Origin: Pseudomonas oryzihabitans
GTDB taxonomy: Bacteria; Pseudomonadota; Gammaproteobacteria; Pseudomonadales; Pseudomonadaceae
Direction: 5' to 3'
Length of the DNA: 64,000 nucleotides
Assembly: GCF_006384975.1 (NCBI RefSeq)
Contig: NZ_CP021645.1
Span: 3,252,001 to 3,316,000, forward strand
Notes under the pieces: generated by a model
Database searches by the model: none
Told to the model about the DNA's origin: nothing
The model's input: only the letters and a program-made list of their open reading frames with translations
Position numbers and translations under genes: made by a program
In this document: positions 57,334-64,000 of the stretch, piece after piece
Position numbering within the stretch: the stretch's first letter is position 1
Layout: every line of letters starts with the position of its first letter

Positions 57334-58458
57334 ATGAACGCATCGCGCATACTGGTCATCGGCGGCGGCTTCGCCGGCATGGCCGCCGCCCTGGAACTGG
57401 ACAAGTTCGGCGCCCAGGTGGAACTCCTCGAACAGGATCCCAACTGGCGTACCGACGGTGCCGGGATCAGCCTGCACGGGGCGACCCTGAGGGTTTTCCA
57501 GCGCCTGGGCATCTATGAGGCCTTCGCTCGCGAAGGCGGCCTGAGCAATGGCTTCGACATCCTTGAACCAACCAGCGACCGGGTGCTGGTCACCCTGCCG
57601 ACGCCGGTGGTGGGTGACACCGGCTACGGCAGTGCCGGCATCATGCGCCCGCGGCTCGCCGAACTGCTGCGCGAGCACGTACGCCGGGCTGGCATCCCGG
57701 TACGCCTGGGTTACGGCTTCACCGGCCTCGAGCAACAGCCCGCCGGGGTACGGGTGCGCTTCGGCGATGGCAGCAGCGCCGAGTACGACCTGGTGGTGGG
57801 CGCCGATGGCATTCACTCCAGCGTCCGCGCCCAGGCCTTCGCCGATGCCCCCGCGCCGGCCTACGTCGGCCAGGGCGTCTGGCGCGCCCTGGTGGACTGG
57901 CCGCAGGCACTGGAGCGTCCCGGCATGTGGAGCGACGGCGAACTCAAGGTCGGCATCAATCGCGTCTCCGCTACCCAGGGCTATGTGTTCCTCACCGAAG
58001 CCCGCGGCACCACCGAACATCTCGATCCGCAGACCTTCCTCGCGTATTTCCGGGCGTTGTTGCAGCGCTTTCCCTCCCCGACCCTGCAGCTCATCGCCGC
58101 TGGCCTGAACGCACAAAGTCAGATCCTCTATCGCCCGCTCTATCAGCTGCTGTTGCCACGCCCCTGGAATCGCGGCCGGGTAGTGCTGATCGGCGATGCG
58201 GTGCACTCGACCACCCCGCACCTGGCCGCCGGCGCCTGTGCCGCTTTGGAAGACGCCGTGGTGCTGGCCGACGAACTGGCCCGAACGCCGGACATAACGG
58301 CCGCCCTGGCCGCCTTCGAGGCGCGCCGCTGGGAGCGCTGCCGGATGATCGTCACCAACTCGGCCCGCCTCTGCGAGATCGAGCGCACCCGCGGTGACCG
58401 CCAGGAACATGCGGAGTTGATGCGTCACTCCATGCTGGCCCTGGCCGAACCCGTCTAA
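57334..58458 (+). CDS. FAD-dependent monooxygenase (class A flavoprotein hydroxylase)
   Basis: 374 residues. FAD-binding GGGFAGMAAALEL (8-20), the DG motif VVGADGIHSSVR (150-161) and GD motif VVLIGDAVHSTTPHLAAG (about 283-300) fit aromatic hydroxylases. It inserts one oxygen from O2 using NAD(P)H. It follows the barrel gene by 27 bp. The specific ring is unknown. Confidence 0.93.
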   Translation: MNASRILVIGGGFAGMAAALELDKFGAQVELLEQDPNWRTDGAGISLHGATLRVFQRLGIYEAFAREGGLSNGFDILEPTSDRVLVTLPTPVVGDTGYGSAGIMRPRLAELLREHVRRAGIPVRLGYGFTGLEQQPAGVRVRFGDGSSAEYDLVVGADGIHSSVRAQAFADAPAPAYVGQGVWRALVDWPQALERPGMWSDGELKVGINRVSATQGYVFLTEARGTTEHLDPQTFLAYFRALLQRFPSPTLQLIAAGLNAQSQILYRPLYQLLLPRPWNRGRVVLIGDAVHSTTPHLAAGACAALEDAVVLADELARTPDITAALAAFEARRWERCRMIVTNSARLCEIERTRGDRQEHAELMRHSMLALAEPV

Positions 58459-58551
58459 CGCATTTCCCCGGAGCCCAGGGCTGGTCTACACGGTCGCCGA
58501 ACGCGAGCCCTTTTCAGACCAGCCCGGTGCACCGCTGCCCAGGAGAAATCC

Positions 58552-59721
58552 ATGAACGCTATCGTCATCAAGCGGACGGCGCTGGCCGCCCTGCTGCTCG
58601 CCCATTGTGCCGGCATGCTCGATCTGGTCGTGCTGCCGGTCTGGATCGGTACCCTGGTGGGGCACTATCACTTCACGCCCCAGGGCGCCGGGCAACTGGT
58701 CACCCTGTTCCTGCTGGCCATGGTGCTGGCCAGCGTGACGGTGGCTGCCCGCTTCGACCGGCTACCGCGCCGGGCCCTTGCTACCCTGGGCTTCGCGATC
58801 GCCGCACTGGGCTTCGCCGCCGCCTCGCGCTACGACGCCTACCAGGCGTTGCTGATCCTGCACCTGCTGGCCGGCCTGGGCGTGGGTTGCGGCCTGAGCA
58901 TGACCCACGGCGCCATGGGCCATAGCGCCCGACCGCATCGCACCTTCGCCTTCGCCGGTCTGGCCCTGGGCATCGCCGCCATCCTGCTGCTCGCCGGGCT
59001 GCCGCTGCTGATCGAACGCCATGGCGGTCAGACCCTGTTCCAGGCGCTGGCGGTGATCATGGTCGTGACCGCGCTAGCGCTGCTGGCGACCTATCCCAAA
59101 CTCGGGCAGGTCGAGCACGAACCGCTGGCAGGCAAAGATCTGCGACTGAGCCGCAAGGTCTGGCTGGTGATCGCCGGTATCTGCCTGATGACCGTCAACA
59201 ACGCCATGGTATTCGGTTATTTCGACATCATCGGCCGGACCCGCGGCTTCGGTAGCGGCCAGATCAATGGCGTGCTGATGGCGCTGGGGTTGGTCAACCT
59301 GATGGTGATCGTACCCCTGGCCTTGTTCCTGGAGCGCCGGGTCAGCGCCGAGCGGGCGATCCTCTGCGGCCCGCCCATCCAGATGCTGCTGGCCGCGGTG
59401 ATCACCAACGTCTCCAGCTATCTGCCCTGGGCGGTGGCCGCCGCCTGCTATACCGGGGCGCAGACCGCCACCCATACCTTCGTCTTCGCCTTGCTCGCCC
59501 GCCTCGACCCGAGCCGCCGGGCGGTGGCCGCCACCCCGGCCATGCTCATGGCCGGGGCTGCCTGCGGTCCCGTCGTCGGCGGCCTGCTAGGCGAACACTT
59601 CGGCTTCGGCGCCCTGAGCCTGGCGACCTCACTGCTCGGCGGCCTGGCGCTGCTGGCTTTCCTGCTGGCCCGCGCCCAGCCGCTGCCGCTCACTGGTGCT
59701 GGCGCGCCTCAGGAATCCTGA
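58552..59721 (+). CDS. MFS transporter of the aromatic cluster
   Basis: 389 residues, twelve membrane helices, with conserved inter-helix patterns RFDRLPRRAL and GVGCGLSMTHGAMGHSARPHRTFAF. SD CAGGAGAAA precedes ATG 58552. Likely takes up the aromatic substrate. Followed by a terminator within the repeat copy at 59743. Confidence 0.88.
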   Translation: MNAIVIKRTALAALLLAHCAGMLDLVVLPVWIGTLVGHYHFTPQGAGQLVTLFLLAMVLASVTVAARFDRLPRRALATLGFAIAALGFAAASRYDAYQALLILHLLAGLGVGCGLSMTHGAMGHSARPHRTFAFAGLALGIAAILLLAGLPLLIERHGGQTLFQALAVIMVVTALALLATYPKLGQVEHEPLAGKDLRLSRKVWLVIAGICLMTVNNAMVFGYFDIIGRTRGFGSGQINGVLMALGLVNLMVIVPLALFLERRVSAERAILCGPPIQMLLAAVITNVSSYLPWAVAAACYTGAQTATHTFVFALLARLDPSRRAVAATPAMLMAGAACGPVVGGLLGEHFGFGALSLATSLLGGLALLAFLLARAQPLPLTGAGAPQES

Positions 59722-59734
59722 TTCCCCTGCACTA

Positions 59735-60321
59735 CCCCGCTACGGCCGCCCTTCGCAGGGCGGCCGTTTTCGTTTGTCCACCGGTTCTAGCCCCGGTCCA
59801 GCGTGGGACCGGGACTGCGCTGATCGCGGCCATGGGCCGCTCCTACGGTGTTCTCTCCCGGCCCACCCCAGCGGGAGAGGGGACGATACAGCGCGACTTT
59901 GCGTAGCGCTGCACCTGTTTCTCGTGCAACGCTGAGACAGCGTTGGATAGGGACGATGAGCACAGGAGAGATCAGCAAGGCCCACTTCACGATCTTGCCG
60001 GGGCCGATGCAGATGGCCGCCTGCTCGGATGGCTCCCTCTCCCCTTGGGAGATGGCTGGGGTGAGGGCGCCTCTCGCCACGCAATCCACAGTGGAAAAGG
60101 CTGCGCCGTTTTCCACGCTACGGCTCTGAGACCCCTGCGCTACCCTGCTACGGCCGCGCCTTCGGAGGCGGCCGTTTTCGTCTATCCGCCGGTTCTAGCT
60201 CCGGTCCGGCGTGGGACCGGGACCTAGCTGATCGCGGCCATGGGCCGCTCCTACGGTGTCCGCTCCCAGCGGGAGAGGGGACGATGAGCGCAGGAGAGAT
60301 CAGCGAGGCCCACTTGCGAGG
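59735..60321. repeat. Two diverged direct-repeat copies in a gene-free stretch
   Basis: Copy A (59735-59887, continuing at 59954-59991) and copy B (60142-60321) share the terminator-like hairpin, then CCGGTTCTAG, GTGGGACCGGGAC, CATGGGCCGCTCCTACGGTG, AGCGGGAGAGGGGACGAT and GGAGAGATCAGC. Copy A holds an extra 70 bp flanked by GGGACGAT (59880-59887, 59950-59957). The interval 59722-60462 contains no accepted gene. The segment 60091-60121 resembles the core of the palindrome at 3.8 kb. Confidence 0.75.
59743..59766 (+). terminator. Terminator after the MFS gene
   Basis: CGGCCGCCC and GGGCGGCCG form a 9-bp stem with loop TTCGCA, followed by TTTT. It is part of the direct repeat; the second copy holds a similar hairpin at 60151-60174. 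Confidence 0.75.
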
Positions 60322-60462
60322 CCGTCAGGTGCTGACGTAGCGGGTAGGGAAGAAAGAACGTTCGGCCACGGACGCCAAAGCGAACAGGCTGGCGAGGATA
60401 GCGCCAGCCTGTCGGGGAAAACGCATGGCAGGAAACGCCGCCAGAGGGGCGGCGCTTGAGAT

Positions 60463-61629
60463 TCAGCGCGGGGCGAGGCGGCCGTCGAGCGTGTCGGCGA
60501 ACCAGTCGGCGATGTAGTGCAGACCGAAGGCCATGTTGTCGGCACCCACGTGCTCCACGCCACCTTCGCGCTCGGTGAAGATCTTCAGTTCCCGCCGTGG
60601 TGAGTTCACCAGCCCCTCGTAGGCCTTATGGGCGTACTCCAGGCCGATCTGGCGATCCTTCTCGCCATGGGTGACCAGGAAGGGCACACGGATCTTTTCC
60701 ATCTCGCCGTCCAGACACATCCGGTCGGCCTTGGCGAAGAAGCTCTCTTGGTCATGGGCGCCGAACACCCAGTGCACGTGCTTCCAGTAGTGCGGCACGG
60801 GATTCTCGCCCTCGCGGCGCAGCCGGCGATGCTGCACCTCGCCCCAGTCGTGGTTGGCGCCCCAGCAGGCGCCAGCGGCGAAGCGCGGCTCGTTGGCGCA
60901 GATGCGCGGGGCGTAGTAGCCGCCCAGGGAGATGCCGGTGATGCCGATCCGCGCGGGATCGACGTCGGGACGCCCGGCCAGGTAGTCGAAGGCCGGCGTG
61001 CCCCAGTTCTCCGATTGCGGATCGGCATGGAAGCCCTCCAGGCGCAGGCTCTCGCCGGTCCCTGGCTGATCCAGGCAAAGCGTCGAGATGCCCCGGCGCG
61101 CCAGTTCCCGCGGTAGATGCGACCAGTAGAGCATCTCCTTGCAGCTGTCCAGGCCGTTGAGATAGAGCACGCAGGGCGCCGGCCCCGTCACGCCTTCGGC
61201 GCGGGTGAAATAGCCCGACAGCTTGCCGTCCCGGTAGGGGAATTCGATGCGCTGGCAATTCTCGCCGCCATGGTCGATGGCGCTGAGGAAGGCGGCCTTG
61301 CCCTTGGCGTAGGTCGCCTCGCGCCCGGCATGTCCCTGGCCCTGCATGCGCTCGGCGAGCAGGTAGTAGAGCGCCGCCCGGTGCAGCTTGTCGGCGGCGG
61401 AAAAACCGGCGCCGCGCGCCAGGTCCTCGTCGGCCAGGGCCGCCAGCTTGTCGGCACCGGCCACCCAGGCTTCGAGGAACTGCACGGTGCCGACGTCTTC
61501 GCCACCCTCAGCGCGTTCCAGCAAGGGTTGGCACATGTCCATCACCTCACCGATCTTCGCTCCACTTTCCAGGGCGATGGCGACGGTCAGATTCCAGACG
61601 TAATTGGGAAAGAAATTGAACAGGGCCAC
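60463..61629 (-). CDS. Alpha/beta hydrolase, dihydroxypseudooxynicotine-hydrolase-like
   Basis: 388 residues. A helical N-terminal domain (1-140) precedes the hydrolase core. The oxyanion-region CVLYLNGLDSCKE, nucleophile elbow GITGISLGGYY (Ser), the Asp near VTHGEKDRQIG and the late His in GGVEHVGAD form the expected triad. The layout resembles 2,6-dihydroxypseudooxynicotine hydrolase, which splits a C-C bond next to a carbonyl. Convergent with the MFS unit and next to the LysR gene. Confidence 0.88.
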   Translation of the reverse strand: MALFNFFPNYVWNLTVAIALESGAKIGEVMDMCQPLLERAEGGEDVGTVQFLEAWVAGADKLAALADEDLARGAGFSAADKLHRAALYYLLAERMQGQGHAGREATYAKGKAAFLSAIDHGGENCQRIEFPYRDGKLSGYFTRAEGVTGPAPCVLYLNGLDSCKEMLYWSHLPRELARRGISTLCLDQPGTGESLRLEGFHADPQSENWGTPAFDYLAGRPDVDPARIGITGISLGGYYAPRICANEPRFAAGACWGANHDWGEVQHRRLRREGENPVPHYWKHVHWVFGAHDQESFFAKADRMCLDGEMEKIRVPFLVTHGEKDRQIGLEYAHKAYEGLVNSPRRELKIFTEREGGVEHVGADNMAFGLHYIADWFADTLDGRLAPR

Positions 61630-61741
61630 GGTGTCTCCTCCAGGCAGCCGACGGATGCCGCGGCAGGACCGAGGCAGCAGCCGGCCGCAGCGACGTTCGC
61701 CTCACCTTAAGCGAGGAGGCCCCGCCGCCCGGAAACGCTTT

Positions 61742-62689
61742 TCATGCATCCCTCGCATTGACGGCATCGATACCTGGCCGCTCCCGGTGCAGCGCGCTGG
61801 CCGCCATGCTCAACAGTCCGCGCAACCAGCGCAGCGCCGGGTCCTGCCCCAACTGGGCATGCCACTGCACGTGCTCGACGATCCGCGGCGGGTCGAACGG
61901 TAGCGGGTGGAGCACCAGGGGTAGCCAGCGCAGTGCCTGGTCGGCCAGGGCACCGTGGACGGTGGCGATTCGGTCGGTGCCGACCAGCAAAGGCGCCAGG
62001 GCCGAGAAGCTGAAGCACTCCACGTCCACCTCCAGCCGCAAGCCGCGCTTGGCCAGGCCTGTGACGATCACGCTACTCGTGCCCACCTGGGGGATGGTGA
62101 CCATATGCCTGGCCTCCAGATAGCGCTCCAGCGTCAGCGGCGCCTGGCCATAACGCCCCTGGGCCCAGGCCAGGGCGACGAAGTCGTCGCTATAGAGGGC
62201 CTCGCTGGGATGCTCGGCCGACAGCAGGATGTCCGGCGCGATGATCAGGTCGGCGTCGCCCCGATCGATCACCGCCCCCGGATCGCGCACCTGCGCCAGC
62301 CACTTGAATCTCACGCTGGCCTGCTGCCGTGCGGCCTCGGCCAGCACCCGCGGCGCCAGCACCTGCAGGGTGTAGTCGGAGAGCACGATGCGGAATTCGC
62401 GCTTGGAAGTCTGGGGATCGAAGTCCAGGTCGCTGGTGATCGCCGACTCGATGCGCACCAGGATCTCCCGCAGCGGCTGGCGCAACGACTCCGCCTTCGG
62501 CGTCAGCTGCATCTGCCGGCCGACCTGCACCAGCAGCGGATCGTCGAAGTAGTCGCGCAGCCGGCGCAACGCCGACGACATGGCCGACTGGGTCAGGTGC
62601 ATCTCGTCGCTGGCCTGGGTCACCGAGCGATAGGTCAGCAGCCGATCCAGGGCCACCAGCAGATTCAGATCCAAGCGACCGAAACGCAT
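61742..62689 (-). CDS. LysR family regulator (NodD/LinR-like)
   Basis: 315 residues from ATG 62689 (MRFGRLDLNLLVALDRLL); an ATG seven codons upstream is possible. Winged helix-turn-helix SVTQASDEMHLTQSAMSSALRRLRDYF and an effector domain with a hydrophobic cleft pattern (DADLIIAPD). NodD/LinR-group regulators respond to aromatic inducers. Divergent from the VOC gene, which it very likely controls. Confidence 0.92.
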   Translation of the reverse strand: MRFGRLDLNLLVALDRLLTYRSVTQASDEMHLTQSAMSSALRRLRDYFDDPLLVQVGRQMQLTPKAESLRQPLREILVRIESAITSDLDFDPQTSKREFRIVLSDYTLQVLAPRVLAEAARQQASVRFKWLAQVRDPGAVIDRGDADLIIAPDILLSAEHPSEALYSDDFVALAWAQGRYGQAPLTLERYLEARHMVTIPQVGTSSVIVTGLAKRGLRLEVDVECFSFSALAPLLVGTDRIATVHGALADQALRWLPLVLHPLPFDPPRIVEHVQWHAQLGQDPALRWLRGLLSMAASALHRERPGIDAVNARDA

Positions 62690-62798
62690 CTTGTCCTTCC
62701 CCAGGCTCATTGTTCTTGTTGAGGTCCGGCGCTCATCCGCTGTGGCGCCCGTGCGGCCCGAGTATCTATCCGGTCAATACGACGCATCAACAACTTCT

Positions 62799-62811
62799 GT
62801 TTTCGCAAAAC
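62799..62811. promoter_or_regulatory. Dyad between LysR and VOC genes, possible operator
   Basis: GTTTTCGCAAAAC is a perfect 5-bp arm dyad around CGC, about 70 bp before the VOC start and 110 bp before the LysR start. Position and symmetry suit a LysR-type operator; the sequence does not show a clear T-N11-A core. Confidence 0.4.
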
Positions 62812-62880
62812 GCAGCCAATGCCTAGCCTCGCTACAGACCGCCCAAGGCGGCACGACTGAATTCTTGCGAGGACTCGACA

Positions 62881-63810
62881 ATGCGCATCATCGGCCCGGA
62901 CGACATGGTATTCGGGGTAACGGACCTGGCGGCCAGCCGCACCTTCCTGCGGGACTTCGGACTCGACGAGGTGGCGCTCGCCGACGGCGGTTACCGCTTC
63001 GAGGCGCTCGACGGCACGGCCATCACCCTGCGCCCGGCCGACGATCCCGCCCTGCCCCCGCCGTTACCCACCACCAGCCAGTTACGCCAGACCATCTGGG
63101 GCTGCGCCGATCAGGCCGCGGTGGACGAGATCGCCGACGAACTGGGGCGCGACCGGCCGCTAGTCCGCCGGGAAGACGGCACCCTGGAATGCCGCGACGA
63201 CCTGGGTTTCGAGATCGCCTTTCGGGTCACCCACCGCCGGCCGCTGGACCTTGCGCCCGAGCGGGTCAATACCCCCGGAGCGGCCAGCGCGCGCCCGGCC
63301 AACGAACTGGGCAGCGACGGCAGCGTGGCGGCGCAACCGCACACCCTGTCGCATATCGTCTATTTCGTCCCGGACTACCGCAAGATGGAAGCTTTCTACC
63401 AGCGCCTGGGCTTCGTGGTGACCGACAGGTTCCTCGACGTCGGCCCCTTCATGCGCCCTCAGGCCAACGATGACCACCACTGCCTGTTCATGATCCAGAC
63501 CCCACCCTTCATGCAGGGCCTGGAGCACCTGGCCTTCCATATGAAGGGCCCCACCGAATTGATGCTGGCCGGGCACCGCCTGCAGAGCAAGGGCTACGAG
63601 ACCTTCTGGGGGCCGGGCCGGCACAACTTCGGCTCGAACTGGTTCTGGTACTTCAACTCGCCCCTGGGCGTGCACGTGGAATACGACGCCGACATGGACA
63701 AGCACGATGCCGACTGGCAACCGCGCAGTGCCGCGGCCAGCCCGGAGACCTCGCAGCTGTTCCTCTTCGAGGCGGTCGAAAAGTGGTATCCCAACGGCAA
63801 GCCCGCCTGA
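62881..63810 (+). CDS. VOC family extradiol-type dioxygenase
   Basis: 309 residues in two VOC repeats: about 1-125 (FGVTDLAASRTFLRDFGLDEV) and 150-300 (HTLSHIVYFVPDYRKMEAFYQRLGFVVTDRF). Possible iron ligands are His157 region (LSHIVY), His229-type (GLEHLAFHM) and a late Glu (VEYDADM). It likely cleaves a dihydroxy-aromatic ring. It opens the plus-strand unit with the Rieske gene 7 bp downstream. Confidence 0.88.
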   Translation: MRIIGPDDMVFGVTDLAASRTFLRDFGLDEVALADGGYRFEALDGTAITLRPADDPALPPPLPTTSQLRQTIWGCADQAAVDEIADELGRDRPLVRREDGTLECRDDLGFEIAFRVTHRRPLDLAPERVNTPGAASARPANELGSDGSVAAQPHTLSHIVYFVPDYRKMEAFYQRLGFVVTDRFLDVGPFMRPQANDDHHCLFMIQTPPFMQGLEHLAFHMKGPTELMLAGHRLQSKGYETFWGPGRHNFGSNWFWYFNSPLGVHVEYDADMDKHDADWQPRSAAASPETSQLFLFEAVEKWYPNGKPA

Positions 63811-63817
63811 GGCGACG

Positions 63818-64000
63818 ATGAACATCGTTCCGCGCCCCATCGTCGAGCCACTGTGCCGGCTCGACGAGCTACCGGAACGCCGCTCGCGAGGTTTCGATCC
63901 GCTCGGCGAGGGACGGGACACCCTGTTCCTGGTCCGCCTGGAGGATCGCGTCTTCGCCTGGCGCAATGCCTGTCCGCACTACGAATTCGCCCGCATGGCC
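63818..64000 (+). CDS. Rieske (2Fe-2S) protein, partial at window end
   Basis: 61 residues before the edge. FLVRLEDRVFAWRNACPHYEF contains the first Rieske ligand pair (Cys-Pro-His). It could be a small ferredoxin or a longer oxygenase subunit; the second Cys-His pair lies beyond the window. It starts 7 bp after the VOC stop, so it belongs to the aromatic cluster. Confidence 0.8.
   Translation, partial: MNIVPRPIVEPLCRLDELPERRSRGFDPLGEGRDTLFLVRLEDRVFAWRNACPHYEFARMA

Overview
The window is about 64 kb of GC-rich chromosome from a gammaproteobacterium, almost certainly a Pseudomonas. The gene order ntrB-ntrC, trmL, secB-grxC-rhodanese, envC-ctpA, hisBHAF, asmA-mutY-yggX-tRNA-Phe, sutA-yjbQ-amtB-glnK-ubiK-yifB follows the P. 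aeruginosa PA512x-PA529x backbone as I remember it. The accessory genes fit a plant- or soil-associated species such as the P. oryzihabitans/psychrotolerans group, but that placement is inference.

Left part (1-33.2 kb) is core genome. It opens with a DUF4124 protein and the nitrogen two-component pair ntrBC, preceded by NtrC-like sites and a -24/-12 (sigma-54) promoter. A 771-bp nested palindrome follows ntrC, and then a short RNA with its own sigma-54 promoter and terminator, which by position and form looks like NrsZ. Next come trmL, a YdeP-type molybdoenzyme, rarD, secB-grxC-rhodanese, an NmrA-like reductase, the envC-ctpA-deacetylase operon, two paralogous solute-binding proteins, and a histidine operon that carries a DUF2164 gene and a chorismate-mutase-like gene. 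After an OFA-type MFS transporter come asmA-mutY-yggX, tRNA-Phe, a histidine-rich protein, several small membrane or secreted proteins, sutA, yjbQ, and glnK-amtB (second sigma-54/NtrC control region), then ubiK and yifB. Nitrogen control recurs three times: ntrBC, the sRNA and glnK-amtB.

Middle (33.2-38.9 kb) is an AT-rich accessory island behind yifB. A decayed IS3-type orfA marks its left side and an IS4-type element with two amber stops its right side. Between them lie a small membrane protein and, divergent from it, a tightly coupled three-gene operon: a cupin-like protein, a membrane-anchored dCTP-deaminase/dUTPase-fold protein that seems to lack the catalytic Glu, and a ThiL/PurM-like ATP-binding enzyme. 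I do not recognise this combination and rank it as the best candidate for an undescribed system. A small SOS-type gene with a consensus LexA box lies between the operon and the IS. The IS sits inside the terminator of the neighbouring chemoreceptor gene.

Right part (38.9-64 kb) is GC-rich accessory chromosome: two chemoreceptors, LysR/MATE, a LuxR-type response regulator tail-to-tail with a hybrid histidine kinase, DUF1275, an EamA permease, DUF1264, a solitary ParA, azlCD with an AraC regulator, and DUF2934. From 53 kb a cluster for an unknown aromatic or heteroaromatic substrate appears: GNAT, fumarylacetoacetate-hydrolase-like, cyclase/amidohydrolase, outer-membrane barrel, FAD monooxygenase, MFS importer, C-C-type alpha/beta hydrolase, LysR regulator, VOC dioxygenase, and a Rieske protein cut by the window edge. 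A gene-free stretch at 59.7-60.46 kb holds two diverged copies of a direct repeat.
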